From Halanaeroarchaeum sp. HSR-CO (GTDB taxonomy: Archaea > Halobacteriota > Halobacteria > Halobacteriales > Halobacteriaceae): a stretch of DNA of 64,000 bases. Below the pieces are notes generated by a model. It was not told the DNA's origin, made no database searches, and worked only from the letters and a program-made list of their open reading frames with translations. Of the stretch, positions 42,711 to 52,910 are shown one piece after another; within the stretch, counting starts at the first letter, position 1, and every line of letters starts with the position of its first letter. The DNA is taken from contig NZ_CP087724.1 in the NCBI RefSeq assembly GCF_024972755.1, positions 124,001 to 188,000 on the forward strand. Reading direction: 5' to 3'. Position numbers and translations under genes: made by a program.

Positions 42711-43388
42711 ATGGCAATCGAGGACCGCGGGGACGCATCGGTCATTACGCACGCGCTCGCGAAGGACACCCTCTCGCGGCTCCGCTCGGTGGAGACCGAA
42801 CAGGTCGCCTTCCGCAAGGGGCTGGTGAAACTCGGCCGGATCTGTGGGTACGAGATCATCGACGGGGCCATGGAGACGGAGTACGTCTCCATCGAGACCC
42901 CGCTCACCGAGACGATGGGCGAGCGGGTCCGGGGCCTGGACGACGTCGTCATCATCAACGTCCTGCGAGCCGCGACGCCGTTCGTCGAGGGACTCCTCAA
43001 GGCTTTCCCGCGGGCGAAACAGGGCGTCATCAGCGCCGGCCGGGACGAGGCGGCCGGCATGAGCGACGACGGGACGTTCCCCATCAGCATCGATTACGTC
43101 AAACTGCCCGACATCTCCGCCGACGACACGGTGATCGTCGCGGACCCGATGCTCGCCACCGGATCGACCATGGTCGCGGTCCTCGAGGCGGTCCTCGACT
43201 CGGGGCCGGACCCCGCCGACCTGTTCGTTCTCTCGGCGGTCAGCGCACCGGACGGCCTCCTCCGCGTCCAGTCGGCGGTGCCGGCGGCGACCCTCCTCAC
43301 GGTGAGCATCGACGATCACATCGACGAGCACGGGTACATCGTCCCCGGCCTCGGCGACGCGGGCGACCGGGCCTTCCGGACCACCTGA
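42711..43388 (+). CDS. upp: Uracil phosphoribosyltransferase
   Basis: 225 residues. PRPP-binding motif [15 protein letters not shown] and the uracil-binding end [18 protein letters not shown] are complete. It converts uracil and PRPP to UMP (pyrimidine salvage). ATG at 42711 follows a TTTAATTTGA box at 42680-42689, ~27 bp upstream, a good leaderless promoter. Neighbours are unrelated. Confidence 0.95.
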   Translation: MAIEDRGDASVITHALAKDTLSRLRSVETEQVAFRKGLVKLGRICGYEIIDGAMETEYVSIETPLTETMGERVRGLDDVVIINVLRAATPFVEGLLKAFPRAKQGVISAGRDEAAGMSDDGTFPISIDYVKLPDISADDTVIVADPMLATGSTMVAVLEAVLDSGPDPADLFVLSAVSAPDGLLRVQSAVPAATLLTVSIDDHIDEHGYIVPGLGDAGDRAFRTT

Positions 43389-43449
43389 GGCCGTCGACGC
43401 CCGTCCCGAACGGACCAAGATATTTGTCCTTGCGCCCGTATTCGCAGTC

Positions 43450-43671
43450 ATGACCGACGATCCCTGTGACGCCTGTGGCGACCCTGTCAGCGAGGCGCTC
43501 GCCAGGACGGTACGACTCTCGGTCGATCGCTCCCAGATCGACGCCCAGCGACTGTGCCCCGAGTGTTTCGCCGAGTGGATCCATCGGTACAAATCGGAGA
43601 TGGAACCGGACCAGCGCCCACAGGAGTTCGTCGAGAGCGAGAGCGGGGGCGACGACATCATCGTCGATTGA
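43450..43671 (+). CDS. Zinc-knuckle microprotein (73 aa)
   Basis: MTDDPCDACGDPVSEALART with a second pair LCPECFAEWIHRY gives a CxxC-x(26-28)-CxxC zinc site; the C-terminus is acidic (ESESGGDDIIVD). Resembles the haloarchaeal DUF7569-type proteins (from memory). Lies 61 bp after upp on the same strand, with its own TATA-like box AGATATTTG at 43419-43427. Unknown function. Confidence 0.68.
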   Translation: MTDDPCDACGDPVSEALARTVRLSVDRSQIDAQRLCPECFAEWIHRYKSEMEPDQRPQEFVESESGGDDIIVD

Positions 43672-43941
43672 AGCCAGCGAGGTCCTCGCCGACCACGGTC
43701 GGAGCCGCCCCTCGAAAGCCGCACGTCCCTCCCCGTAACCGGGTAATTCTCACCGAAATCGTCGCGTGAGGCCCGCTTCCTCCCGAACCCCTCTGTTTCG
43801 GGTGCGGAACTCGCCGCATTCTGTCGATTATCTCCGTTGAGAACCGCTGTCGAAACCGTCCTTAAGACTGATAATCGGGCGATGTGGCTCCCGACTCGCA
43901 GAGATTCGCCAGATTTCGTGGCACCCGACGATGCTCCCGTC

Positions 43942-44562
43942 TCACTCGATCGTCGCCCGACCGCTGGTCGCACTGCGGATGTGGTCTCTGACCCCCGGGG
44001 CCACGTCGACCGGGGCCGAGACCGTGAACCGGACGGCCGTCTCGTACTCGGCATCGAAGTCGACGTCGCTCGACTCGAGGATACCCCTGACCGTCCCCGA
44101 GTCGTCGTACTCCACCGCGACGACGAATCGTTCGTGGGGCCGACGTTCCACGACGTCGGCGTCCTCGATGGCCTCTTTCACCGCCCGGGAATACGCTCGC
44201 GCCAGCCCACCGACGCCGAGATTCGTCCCGCCGTAGTACCGCGTGACGACGACGGCGACGTTCTCGAGGTCGCGTTGCTGGAGAACGTTCAGGGCGGGTT
44301 TGCCGGACGAACCGGTCGGTTCGCCGTCGTCGCTCTGATATTCGCGCAGGAGATGTCCCGACCGACCGGAGTCGACGCGGACGCGATACGCGGGCACGTT
44401 GTGGGTCGCGTCGTCGTACTCCTCGGCGATGGCATCGACGAAGGACTCCGCTCCCTCGCGGCTGTCGACCGGGGTGGCGTGGCCGATGAACGTCGAGCCC
44501 CGGATCTCGAATCGGGTCTCGCCCCGGTCCGCGAGGGTCCGAAAGACGTCCTCGTCGGTCAT
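43942..44562 (-). CDS. YigZ/IMPACT family protein
   Basis: 206 residues from the ATG at 44562. The UPF0029 (IMPACT) domain is clear: RGSTFIGHATPVDSREGAES, DDGEPTGSSGKPALNVLQ and VVVTRYYGGTNLGVGGLARA. A C-terminal DUF1949-like ferredoxin fold follows (VVAVEYDDSGTVRGILES). Bacterial YigZ is of uncertain function; the eukaryotic relative IMPACT tunes translation through GCN1. The open frame upstream to 44943 is not coding. Confidence 0.88.
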   Translation of the reverse strand: MTDEDVFRTLADRGETRFEIRGSTFIGHATPVDSREGAESFVDAIAEEYDDATHNVPAYRVRVDSGRSGHLLREYQSDDGEPTGSSGKPALNVLQQRDLENVAVVVTRYYGGTNLGVGGLARAYSRAVKEAIEDADVVERRPHERFVVAVEYDDSGTVRGILESSDVDFDAEYETAVRFTVSAPVDVAPGVRDHIRSATSGRATIE

Positions 44563-44712
44563 CGTGGGGAGTCCGTTCGCACACCTGAACGGTGTTTCGA
44601 TTCGCGCGCCCGACCGCGGCCCGTGACCGGTTCGCCGTCGGCCGCTGCGCTGACGATGCCGACGTCCCCGATGGCGTGGGGGTTTTAGGTACTGTCCGTC
44701 GTACCCCTGACC

Positions 44713-45000
44713 ATGGCAGCGCTGTGGGGCGTCGAATTCGCCTATGCCGCGACCTCTCTCGTGTTGGCACTGGCCGGCATCACGATGGTCGCCCTCGCCA
44801 CGCACGCGTACGCGACGACCGAACGTCGGGAGATGCTGTTCCTCGCCCTCGGGTTCTCGCTGGTGGTCGCTGCCGCGATCGCCACCACGGTATCGGCGTT
44901 CCTGAACGACTTCCAGAACACGGTCGGCCTGTTGACCGTCCACAACGCCATCGCATCGCTGGGCTACGCGTTCGTCATCTACAGCGTCATCGGCCGCTGA
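44713..45000 (+). CDS. Small membrane protein (DUF7521-like)
   Basis: 95 residues, three membrane helices: GVEFAYAATSLVLALAGITM, LFLALGFSLVVAAAIATTVS and HNAIASLGYAFVIYSVIGR, with a charged turn TTERREM. This pattern is frequent in haloarchaea, often next to HTH regulators (DUF7521, from memory). Here it abuts the ACT-domain gene tail-to-tail (zero gap). Function unknown. Confidence 0.68.
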   Translation: MAALWGVEFAYAATSLVLALAGITMVALATHAYATTERREMLFLALGFSLVVAAAIATTVSAFLNDFQNTVGLLTVHNAIASLGYAFVIYSVIGR

Positions 45001-45507
45001 TCAGGACAGTTCGATGGAGCGGACGAACGGGAGGTCCGTGAGCTCGGTGAGCAGCTCGCCGGGGATGGGATCGGCGGTGACCAGGTAGAGTCTGGGCTCG
45101 TCGGTGAACTCGGGGTCCTCGCTGATCGTCTGGCGGATGGTGATACCGTTGTCCGCCAACAGCCCGGTCACCGTGGAGACGATCCCCGGTTCGTCGGCGT
45201 CGTGGACGGCGATGGTCAGGACGGTGAGATCGAGGACCGGGGCGAGGTCCATCAGGCTCGGGATCTGGGAGATGTTCTGGAAGATGCGACGGAGTTCGTC
45301 GTCCTCGAGGATGGCGCTCGTCGTCGAATCCACCACGCGGCGGTCGACGCCCGCCTCCTTGGCCACCTGGGTGTCGGGTATCTCGATCGACCCGGAGACG
45401 ACCCGTCCGTCGTCGTTGACCGAGAAGCCCCGTTCGAGGAGCAACCTGATGACGGCCTGCTGGCCGGGGCTGCCCTCGAACTTCTCCATGATGGCGTCGA
45501 ACATCAC
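45001..45507 (-). CDS. ACT-domain regulatory protein, co-encoded with hisB
   Basis: 168 residues. The N-terminal ~75 residues ([20 protein letters not shown], then [20 protein letters not shown]) look like a winged helix. The C-terminal ~75 residues are an ACT domain ([20 protein letters not shown] and [13 protein letters not shown]), which binds amino acids. The start overlaps the hisB stop by four bases. It is plausible as an amino-acid-responsive regulator of the his gene beside it; ligand unknown. Confidence 0.78.
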   Translation of the reverse strand: MMFDAIMEKFEGSPGQQAVIRLLLERGFSVNDDGRVVSGSIEIPDTQVAKEAGVDRRVVDSTTSAILEDDELRRIFQNISQIPSLMDLAPVLDLTVLTIAVHDADEPGIVSTVTGLLADNGITIRQTISEDPEFTDEPRLYLVTADPIPGELLTELTDLPFVRSIELS

Positions 45508-46091
45508 AGCGCTCCCTTGGTGGACGGCGTCTCGGCTCGACGTTCGTCGATGCGTGTCGCGTCGTCCAGCGCTCGCGCCAGCGCCTTGAACAGGGCCTCG
45601 ACCTCGTGGTGGGCGTTCTCCCCCTCGACGCCCGCGTGAAGGGTGAGGCCGGCGTTCGTCGCCAGCGACCGGACGAAGTGTTTCGCCATGACGCTTTCCA
45701 TCTCGCCGACGGTCTCTTGTGAGAACCCTCCCTCGAAGGCGAAGTAAGGCCGCCCGCTCACGTCCACGACGACGCTCGCCATCGCCTCGTCGAGGGGGAC
45801 CCGCCGGTCAGCGTACCGGACGATACCGCGTTTCTCGCCTAGCGCTTCGGCGACGGCCTCGCCGACGACGATGCCGACGTCCTCGACGGTGTGGTGGTCG
45901 TCGATCGCCAGGTCGCCGTCGCACTGCACGGTCAGATCGAAGAGGCCGTGCGTGGCGAAGGCCGTGAGCATGTGGTCGAAGAAGCCGATGCCCGTCTCTA
46001 TCGACGACGACCCGTCACCGTCTAGCTCGAGGGTAACCTCGACCGTCGTCTCGGCCGTCTCCCGGCGTATCGCGGCGCTCCGCTCGCTCAT
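45504..46091 (-). CDS. hisB: Imidazoleglycerol-phosphate dehydratase
   Basis: 195 residues. Both metal-binding motifs are present: [11 protein letters not shown] and [20 protein letters not shown], plus [13 protein letters not shown]. It removes water from imidazole glycerol phosphate (histidine pathway, step 7). Monofunctional, as in archaea. First gene of the pair with the ACT-domain protein; hisA is 63 bp upstream on the same strand. Confidence 0.95.
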   Translation of the reverse strand: MSERSAAIRRETAETTVEVTLELDGDGSSSIETGIGFFDHMLTAFATHGLFDLTVQCDGDLAIDDHHTVEDVGIVVGEAVAEALGEKRGIVRYADRRVPLDEAMASVVVDVSGRPYFAFEGGFSQETVGEMESVMAKHFVRSLATNAGLTLHAGVEGENAHHEVEALFKALARALDDATRIDERRAETPSTKGAL

Positions 46092-46154
46092 ACACTCGTT
46101 CTCTGCACGCCGGGTACAAGGCCGTTGCGCTCGCTCAGGCCGACGGCGAACTCG

Positions 46155-46892
46155 TCAGGACCCGTCTCCGCCGACCGCCGCCTGCGCCTCCGCGAGGGTG
46201 AACGTCCCCTCGTAGAGCGCCGTCCCGACGACGACCGCGCCTGCGCCCGCAGCCGCGAGTGCGCGGACGTCGTCGACGGTGGCGACGCCGCCGCTGGCGA
46301 TCACCGGGATATCGACCGCGTCGACCACCGCCTCGACCGGACCGGTGCGGACCCCGGTCTGGCGTCCTTCGACGTCGACGTCGGTGAAGAGGATGGCCGC
46401 TGCACCGAGGTCCTCGTAGCGGGTCGCCGCCGCGGCGGGGTCGAGACCAGTCCCCTCCGTCCACCCGGACACGACGACCTCGCCGTCTTTCGCATCGAGG
46501 CTCACGACGACAGTTCCCGGATGCGTCTCGCTGATCGCGGCCACGATGTCGGGGTCCTCGACGGCGGCCGTCCCGAGGATGACGTGCTCGACACCGCTGT
46601 CGAGCAGTGATCTGGCGTCTTCGGCCGTCCGGATCCCCCCGCCGAGTTGGACCGGGACGGACACCGCGTCGACGATGGCCTCGATCGCCGCGGCGTTCGC
46701 CCGTTCCCCGTCGAAGGCGCCGTCGAGATCGACCAGGTGGAGCGCGGTCGCTCCCTGGTCGACCCATCGCTGTGCCGCCGCGACCGGGTCACCGTAGCGA
46801 GTGCCGGTCCCGCGTTCGCCCTGGACGAGCTGGACCGCCTCGCCGTCTTTGACGTCGACGGCGGGGATCACCGCGAAGGACTCGAAGGTCAT
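46155..46892 (-). CDS. hisA: ProFAR isomerase (HisA)
   Basis: 245 residues from the ATG at 46892. TIM barrel with the two phosphate-binding repeats: VPVQLGGGIRTAEDARSLLD and IPVIASGGVATVDDVRALAA. Catalytic Asp near the N-terminus (IPAVDVKDGEAVQLVQGE) and DVDVEGRQTG complete the site. It isomerises ProFAR to PRFAR. hisA, hisB and the ACT gene lie in order on one strand, probably one transcript. Confidence 0.95.
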   Translation of the reverse strand: MTFESFAVIPAVDVKDGEAVQLVQGERGTGTRYGDPVAAAQRWVDQGATALHLVDLDGAFDGERANAAAIEAIVDAVSVPVQLGGGIRTAEDARSLLDSGVEHVILGTAAVEDPDIVAAISETHPGTVVVSLDAKDGEVVVSGWTEGTGLDPAAAATRYEDLGAAAILFTDVDVEGRQTGVRTGPVEAVVDAVDIPVIASGGVATVDDVRALAAAGAGAVVVGTALYEGTFTLAEAQAAVGGDGS

Positions 46893-47002
46893 GCCAATCG
46901 GTACCTCCCGCCCGCGCTTAAACGACGTGGGTCCGCCTGAGCGAACCACATTCGAAACGTGCCAGACACATCAAAATCCCGAGGAACGCCCGTCTGGCGA
47001 CT

Positions 47003-47019
47003 CTTTGGTACACCTAAAG
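47003..47019. promoter_or_regulatory. Imperfect palindrome upstream of the ferredoxin promoter
   Basis: CTTTGGTACACCTAAAG, an interrupted palindrome (outer CTTT/AAAG exact), located about 12 bp upstream of the likely ferredoxin TATA box (AATACTA at 47031-47037). Its shape recalls DtxR-family metal-dependent operators, which would suit an Fe-S protein gene. Confidence 0.3.
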
Positions 47020-47066
47020 TACAAAAAGGAAAATACTATCCCGGAAGCCGCCGAACGAGGCTAGTG

Positions 47067-47456
47067 ATGCCGACAGTAGAATACCTCAATTACGAGACGC
47101 TGGACGACCAGGGATGGGACCTGGACGACGACGATGTGTTCGAGAAGGCCGACGGTGCTGGCCTCGACGAGGAGGATTACGGGACCCTCGACGTCGCCGA
47201 AGGGGAGTATATCCTCGAAGCAGCCGAAGCCCAGGGCTACGATTGGCCGTTCTCGTGCCGCGCGGGCGCCTGTGCGAACTGTGCAGCGATCCTCAAGGAG
47301 GGCGAGATCGACATGGACATGCAGCAGATCCTCTCCGACGAGGAAGTCGAAGACAAGGGCGTTCGCCTGACCTGCATCGGCTCCGCTGCCGAAGAAGAAG
47401 TCAAGATCGTCTACAACGCCAAGCACCTGGACTACCTCCAGGACCGCGTCATCTGA
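47067..47456 (+). CDS. Halobacterial-type 2Fe-2S ferredoxin
   Basis: 129 residues from the ATG at 47067. It has the haloarchaeal acidic N-terminal insertion ([20 protein letters not shown]) in front of a plant-type ferredoxin: cluster ligands in [13 protein letters not shown] and RLTCIGSAA. It carries electrons for 2-oxoacid oxidoreductases in haloarchaea. A TATA-like AATACTA lies ~30 bp upstream. Confidence 0.95.
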   Translation: MPTVEYLNYETLDDQGWDLDDDDVFEKADGAGLDEEDYGTLDVAEGEYILEAAEAQGYDWPFSCRAGACANCAAILKEGEIDMDMQQILSDEEVEDKGVRLTCIGSAAEEEVKIVYNAKHLDYLQDRVI

Positions 47457-47597
47457 AGGCCCGACCTTCCACGTTCTTTCGCGCAGCGATCCGGGAGCGG
47501 CCGTGCCGCTCGTCAGATCTCACTCCTGGTCTCTTCGACGAGTCTCGGTTTTCGGTCTCGAAGTGAAGTAATTCACTGCTGGGCCCGTAGGTGATCT

Positions 47598-48356
47598 ATG
47601 GCGCCAGCGACGATGCGGTTCGAAACACACGCGAATCTTCCCACGGAGGGCGCGACCCTCATCGAGGGACTGCCGGGTCACGGGATGGTCGCGTCGATTG
47701 CCGTCGAACAGATCGTTGATCAACTGGACATGACGCACGCCGCGAGCGTTGAATCGGATGCCTACTTCCCGATACTCACGTACCGCGACGGTGGCCTTCA
47801 GGACGCAGTACGGGTGTACGCACACGCTGACGCGTCCCTTCTCGCGCTGATGAGCGATACGGCGATCCCACCGGACGCGTTCCCCGCCCTCGGCGAAACG
47901 CTGGTCGGTGAACTGGCCACCCGACTCTCGCGGGCGATCTTTCTGGTCGAAGTACCCACCGAACGAGGTACCGAGGACGGCGTCGTCACGGCCGTGGGTT
48001 CGACAGACGACCTTCGGTCGTCGTTGCTGGACGCCTCGATCACCATCGAACGCGAAGAAGGGTTGCTCATCGGCCCCACCGGGGCGTTGGCCAGCGCTTT
48101 TTATCACGCGGGGGTCCCGACTGTCGTTCTCCTCGTCAAAACCGGTCTTGATCCCTTCGTTCCGGACCCGGGTGGAGCGAAGACGCTCATCGACGAAGCA
48201 CTCGAACCGCTCGTCGATTTTGCCATCGACACGACGCCGCTCGCCGCCCGTGCCGAGGCGATTCGCGCGGACATGCAGTCCATGGCCACGCAACTCAAAC
48301 ACCTCTCGGACGGCACGGGCTTCGTCGAGTCGACCTACGACTCGATGTACCAGTAG
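47598..48356 (+). CDS. PAC2 family proteasome assembly chaperone-like protein
   Basis: 252 residues with the PAC2 core: TLIEGLPGHGMVASIAVEQI near the N-terminus, YRDGGLQDAVRVYAHADASL, and GLLIGPTGALASAFYHAGVP in the middle. C-terminal helices contain MQSMATQLKHLSDGTG. Archaeal members (PbaA/PbaB-like) relate to 20S proteasome assembly, but functions vary. Not adjacent to proteasome genes. Confidence 0.85.
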   Translation: MAPATMRFETHANLPTEGATLIEGLPGHGMVASIAVEQIVDQLDMTHAASVESDAYFPILTYRDGGLQDAVRVYAHADASLLALMSDTAIPPDAFPALGETLVGELATRLSRAIFLVEVPTERGTEDGVVTAVGSTDDLRSSLLDASITIEREEGLLIGPTGALASAFYHAGVPTVVLLVKTGLDPFVPDPGGAKTLIDEALEPLVDFAIDTTPLAARAEAIRADMQSMATQLKHLSDGTGFVESTYDSMYQ

Positions 48357-48388
48357 GGCTGCGGTCGAGGGCCCTCGTCGCACGTGGG

Positions 48389-50353
48389 CTACCAGTCCTT
48401 CCAGGCCGGTTCCTCGGTAGCGTCGTCCGCCCGCTCTATCTCGGCCTGTCGCCGTCGCGCCCGCTCGAGAAACGCCGGCGGGAGGCCGTCGATGTCACCG
48501 ACCTGTACTCGCCAGAGGTTCGCGTACAGTCCCGCCGTCTCGAGGAGTTCGTCGTGGGTCCCCCGTTCGACGATTTCCCCGTCGTCGAGGACGAGGATTT
48601 GGTCGGCCCGGCGGACCGTCGAGAGTCGGTGGGCGATGACGAAGGTGGTCCGGTCGCGGGCGAATTTGTCGATGCTCTCCTGGATAAGCGCTTCCGTCTC
48701 GGTGTCGACGTGGCTGGTCGCCTCGTCGAGGACCAGTATCTCGGGGTCCTTGAGCACGGTTCGGGCGAGGGCGAGGCGCTGGCGTTGCCCACCCGAGAGT
48801 CTGACGCCCCGTTCGCCGACGAGGGTCTCGTAGCCTCGCGGGAGATTCTGGACGAATTCGTGGGCCTGGGCCCGTTTCGCCGCCCGTTCGACGGCGGCGT
48901 CAGAGGCCTCGAACCTCCCGTACCGGATGTTCTCCCCGACGGTTCCGTAGAACAGGAACGGGTCCTGACTGACGTAGCCGATGGACTGCCGGAGGCTCGC
49001 GAGGGAGACCTCACGCACGTCCTGTCCGTCGATGCGAACGGCGCCCGCGTCCACGTCGTAGAGGCGGGGGAGCAACTGCAGGAGCGTCGACTTCCCCGCG
49101 CCGGTCGGCCCCACGATGCCGACGGTGTGGCCACCATCCACGTCGAAGGAGACGCCGGAGATGACCCGGTCGTCGGTGTAGGCGAACCTGACGTCCTCGT
49201 ACTCCACCCGTCCCGCCTGGACGGAGAGTGGGTCGGCGTCACTCGGTTCTTCGATCGATTCCTCGCGTCGGAGCAGCGTCTGTACCCGCGTTCCGGCGGC
49301 CTTCGCCCGCTCGTAGTCGTCGACCACCGCACCGAACTGGACGATAGGCCAGAGATACTGCTGGGCGTAGATCACGAAGGTGACGAACTCGCCGGGCGAG
49401 AGCGTCGCCGTCAGATCGAGCGGCGGGCCCGTGAGGACCCAGTAGCCACCGACGAGGAAGGTGACGGCGAACCCGACGCCGGCGATGAGGGTCAGCCCCG
49501 GAAAGTAGGTGATCTGCACCTTGACCGCGTCGAGGTTCGCCCGGAGGTACTCGGCGGACGCCTCGGCGACCCGCTCTCGCTCGTACGCCGACGCGTGCTC
49601 GGTCTTGATCACCTCGATCCCGCTGAGGTTGTTTTGCAGTCGTGCGTTCAAATCGCCGATCTCCCCCCGGATGGCGAGATATCTCGGTTCGATGATGCGC
49701 GTGAACGCCAGTGTGAACAACGCGAGGAGGGGGACCGGGAGGAGTGTCACCAGGGCCAGCGGTGCGTTCAGCGACAGCAGAATCGCCCCGATACCGACGA
49801 AGGTCGCGACGATCCAGAAGATGGCATTCAATCCGTCCTCGAGGAACGTCTCCAGGGCGTTGACGTCGTTGTTGAGGATGCTCATCAGTTCGCCGGTCCG
49901 CTGGCCGGTGAAGTACGCCAGGTCCTGTCGTTGTAACTTCGTGTAGGTGTCGACCCGGAGGTGATGCTGGATGCGCTGGGCGAAGACGTTCCACCCCCAG
50001 TCCTCGAACCACGAGGCCACGGCCCCGACGACGGTCGCGATCAGTAACACCCCGATGGCGAACCACACCTGTCCCACGTCGGTCCCCGGAATCCAGGCCG
50101 GCGGCACCAGCGGGAGGGCGAACGACCGCTGGTCCAGGAAGATGGCGTCGACGGCGAGGCCGATCACGAACGCTGGAATTAGCGCGACCGCTCGCCCGAC
50201 GACAGTGTTGATCGCCCCGAGGGACGCGTAGTGCAGGTTCTCCCGGCCGTACCTCGCAAAGATGGACCAGACCGGCCCGGTCACCCGAGTACTGGTCCTC
50301 TCGGTGTCCTCCCCAGCCACCATAGGTCCCGTTTCGGCGTCGACGGGCTTCAC
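48389..50353 (-). CDS. ABC exporter, fused permease and ATPase (MsbA/multidrug type)
   Basis: 654 residues. The N-terminal half is a six-helix ABC membrane domain, with [20 protein letters not shown] in the coupling region. The C-terminal half is a nucleotide-binding domain: Walker [14 protein letters not shown], signature [16 protein letters not shown], Walker [17 protein letters not shown], switch [13 protein letters not shown]. It functions as a homodimer exporting lipid or drug. ATG choice between 50353 and 50323 is uncertain. Divergent from the prepilin peptidase gene. Confidence 0.9.
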   Translation of the reverse strand: MKPVDAETGPMVAGEDTERTSTRVTGPVWSIFARYGRENLHYASLGAINTVVGRAVALIPAFVIGLAVDAIFLDQRSFALPLVPPAWIPGTDVGQVWFAIGVLLIATVVGAVASWFEDWGWNVFAQRIQHHLRVDTYTKLQRQDLAYFTGQRTGELMSILNNDVNALETFLEDGLNAIFWIVATFVGIGAILLSLNAPLALVTLLPVPLLALFTLAFTRIIEPRYLAIRGEIGDLNARLQNNLSGIEVIKTEHASAYERERVAEASAEYLRANLDAVKVQITYFPGLTLIAGVGFAVTFLVGGYWVLTGPPLDLTATLSPGEFVTFVIYAQQYLWPIVQFGAVVDDYERAKAAGTRVQTLLRREESIEEPSDADPLSVQAGRVEYEDVRFAYTDDRVISGVSFDVDGGHTVGIVGPTGAGKSTLLQLLPRLYDVDAGAVRIDGQDVREVSLASLRQSIGYVSQDPFLFYGTVGENIRYGRFEASDAAVERAAKRAQAHEFVQNLPRGYETLVGERGVRLSGGQRQRLALARTVLKDPEILVLDEATSHVDTETEALIQESIDKFARDRTTFVIAHRLSTVRRADQILVLDDGEIVERGTHDELLETAGLYANLWRVQVGDIDGLPPAFLERARRRQAEIERADDATEEPAWKDW

Positions 50354-50438
50354 TCTGTGGCGACGCCCACTCGAGCGGGGCCGATGGCGTCATCGATTTC
50401 AACAACAGCTAAATCGCCCGCGCCGGGATGTCACAGTA

Positions 50439-51365
50439 GTGTCCACGCTTCCCGACCTCCTCCGGCTAGTCGCCGTCCCGGTCATCGGGTGGGCGGCCTA
50501 TCGCGACCTCCGTACCCGGCGGGTGCCGAACGCTCTCTGGGGGCCACTGACGCTCCTTGGTCTCCTGCTGCTCGCCTGGGAGGGCCTGCAACTCGCCGGC
50601 AGTCCGTTCTGGCGACTCTGGGCGCTCCGGGTCGCGTTGAGCATCGGTATCGTGGTGCCGCTGGCGTACGGCTTCTGGTACGTCGGGGGGTTCGGCGGGG
50701 CCGACGCGAAGGCGTTCATGGTTCTGGCCGTCCTGCTGCCAACGTTCCCCACGTACCAGATCGGCACGACCCTGTTCCCGCTCGTGACGACCGACGTGGG
50801 CATCTTCTCGCTCTCGGTGCTCACGAACACGGTGCTCGTGGCCCTGGGCTACCCCCTCGCGCTGGCGGTGCGAAACCTCCTGCGGGGCGAACTGTCCTGG
50901 GTGATGTTCCTGGGCCGGCCGGTCGCCGTCGACGCGTTGCCGACCCTCCACGGGAGCCTCCTCGAGACGCCGACGGGCCGCACCCGAAACGGCCTCGATC
51001 TCGACGCGCTCCGGATGTACCTCCGGTGGCGGGGCATCTCGCTCGCCGACCTCCGGGAGAACCCGTCGCTTCGCGATCCAGCGACCCTCCCCGACGAGCC
51101 GAACGACCCGACCGACGGGGCGGTCGTCACCGACGGGAGTGGTGACCCCTGGGGCGCGGCTGCGTTCCTCGAGGACATCGACTCGAGTGCCTACGGGACG
51201 TCGCCCGAGAAGCTCCGGGCTGGGCTGGATCTCCTGTCCGAGGCCGACGAAGTGTGGATCACGCCCGGTATCCCCTTCATCGTCCCCACGTTCGTCGGTC
51301 TGCTGGTCGGCTTGACCGTCGGCGACCTGCTGTACGTCGCCCTCGCCGCCGTCGGCCTCGTGTGA
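50439..51365 (+). CDS. Prepilin peptidase-like aspartic protease (PibD/FlaK family)
   Basis: 308 residues from the GTG at 50439. A24 family: first Asp in [15 protein letters not shown], second in the GxGD-like [14 protein letters not shown], with ~6-7 membrane helices. It carries a ~130-residue soluble insertion ([17 protein letters not shown] to [13 protein letters not shown]) before the last helices. The family cleaves class III signals of archaellins and pilins. No pilin or archaellin gene is adjacent, as is common in haloarchaea. An upstream extension to 50262 is not supported. Confidence 0.85.
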   Translation: MSTLPDLLRLVAVPVIGWAAYRDLRTRRVPNALWGPLTLLGLLLLAWEGLQLAGSPFWRLWALRVALSIGIVVPLAYGFWYVGGFGGADAKAFMVLAVLLPTFPTYQIGTTLFPLVTTDVGIFSLSVLTNTVLVALGYPLALAVRNLLRGELSWVMFLGRPVAVDALPTLHGSLLETPTGRTRNGLDLDALRMYLRWRGISLADLRENPSLRDPATLPDEPNDPTDGAVVTDGSGDPWGAAAFLEDIDSSAYGTSPEKLRAGLDLLSEADEVWITPGIPFIVPTFVGLLVGLTVGDLLYVALAAVGLV

Positions 51366-51411
51366 GGCCAGGGACGAAACGGCTATCCGGGCCGGCGCCG
51401 TTCGCGCCAGT

Positions 51412-51780
51412 ATGTCCGCGTTCGCGGTCGATATCGAGTTCGACGAGGACGGCCTGGTACCGGTCGTCGCCCAGGACGTCGACACCGAGGAGGTGTTGAT
51501 GGTCGCGTACGCCACCCGCGAGGCGGTGGAACGCACGCAGGAGACTGGTCGAGCCCACTACTACTCCCGGAGCAGACAGGAACTCTGGGAGAAGGGGGCG
51601 ACCAGCGGGAACAGCCAGGCGGTTGACGAGATTCGGGTCGATTGCGACGGCGATACGCTTCTCTACCGCGTCCACCAGGAGGGCGGCGCCTGTCACACCG
51701 GCCACCGCTCGTGTTTCTACCGCACCCTCGACGGTGAGAACGTCGGCGAACTCGTCTTCGACCCAGACGATGTCTACTGA
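51412..51780 (+). CDS. hisI: Phosphoribosyl-AMP cyclohydrolase
   Basis: 122 residues with all metal sites: [16 protein letters not shown] and [11 protein letters not shown]. It opens the adenine ring of PR-AMP (histidine step 3). No HisE domain is fused. It follows the prepilin peptidase by 46 bp and its last 11 bases overlap the next gene, so it is translationally coupled to a coiled-coil protein; this gene is 4.5 kb from hisA. Confidence 0.93.
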   Translation: MSAFAVDIEFDEDGLVPVVAQDVDTEEVLMVAYATREAVERTQETGRAHYYSRSRQELWEKGATSGNSQAVDEIRVDCDGDTLLYRVHQEGGACHTGHRSCFYRTLDGENVGELVFDPDDVY

Positions 51781-52882
51781 GTCACTCGTCGACGACCTCC
51801 GGAGTGCCCGGCAAGCACTCGAGGACGCAGAGGCCGCCGTCGCAGCAATCGGCGAGGACCAGCTCGAACGGCTTCGGTCTGCTCGAGATGATCTGCTCTC
51901 GCTGCTCGACAGCTACGAGGGCCGAGCGACCGGTTCGGGTGATTTCCAGGCGTATCTCGAGTTCCAGGAGGCGGTGGCGGACCACGTCGAAGACCTCCCC
52001 GAGGACCTTCCCGAACGCGAGGTATTCGAGGCGATCGACGAAAGCTTCGAGAAGCGGCGCCTCTCCGAGAGCGACTTCGACGCCGCCCGCGACGCACTCG
52101 GCCCCGTCGACGACCTCGTCGACAGACTCGGCCAGCGCGAGCAGGCCCACGAACGGTACCGGGCCACCCGTCGAGACGTCGAGTCGCGACTGCGCGAGAT
52201 CGACGAGGAGATCGACCGTCTCGAGCGCGTCGCGACGCTGGCCGACGCCGACCTCGACGCCCCCGTCGACGAACTCCGCGAGCCGATGACGTCGTACAAC
52301 GACTCGGTCGCGGACGCATTCACGTCGTTCAAACGGGACGACCCCGCCAGGGACGTGCTTGCGTTCGTCGAAGCGACGCGGTCGTTCCCGCTGGCCCGGT
52401 ACCCCGACCCGCCGGACGACCTGGCGGCGTTCCTCGCCGATGCGTCGGTGGGTACCGAACCGATCCCGACGCTCCTGGAGTACGCCGACTACTCGCGCTC
52501 GAAACTCGAACACTACGTCGACCAGCCCCAGACGTTCATGCGTGTCGTCGGTGGCAACCGAACCTACTTCGATCGCCTCGACGCCGAACCGCTCCAGTTC
52601 GAGTGGCCGCCCGCCCCGGCGGACGAGGTGCGCTGGCGGGCCGACGAACTCGTCTCGGTCGTGAACCGCTTCGCCCCGGATTCGGTCGTCGAACAACTGG
52701 AGCGTGTCCACGCTCTCGCGCGCGACGAACCCCACTACGAACACCTTCGGCTGACGGCCCGCGCACGCGAGGAACTCTCTCAGGCGGAACGCGAACGGGT
52801 GGCTGCCGGGGCGGTGGGTGACGACATCGAGGCCCTCGAGTCCGAACGCGAACGCCTCACCACGGCCCTCGAGGAGTACTGA
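51770..52882 (+). CDS. Coiled-coil protein (DUF7118-like)
   Basis: 370 residues from the ATG at 51770, which overlaps the hisI stop by 11 bases. Almost wholly helical with heptad character ([80 protein letters not shown]). One central region ([20 protein letters not shown]-like) is less helical. Soluble, very acidic. I recall DUF7118 for such haloarchaeal proteins. Coupling to hisI may be positional only; function unknown. Confidence 0.65.
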   Translation: MSTESLVDDLRSARQALEDAEAAVAAIGEDQLERLRSARDDLLSLLDSYEGRATGSGDFQAYLEFQEAVADHVEDLPEDLPEREVFEAIDESFEKRRLSESDFDAARDALGPVDDLVDRLGQREQAHERYRATRRDVESRLREIDEEIDRLERVATLADADLDAPVDELREPMTSYNDSVADAFTSFKRDDPARDVLAFVEATRSFPLARYPDPPDDLAAFLADASVGTEPIPTLLEYADYSRSKLEHYVDQPQTFMRVVGGNRTYFDRLDAEPLQFEWPPAPADEVRWRADELVSVVNRFAPDSVVEQLERVHALARDEPHYEHLRLTARAREELSQAERERVAAGAVGDDIEALESERERLTTALEEY

Positions 52883-52910
52883 CGCCGTGGCCTGACCGTT
52901 CTCACCTGTC

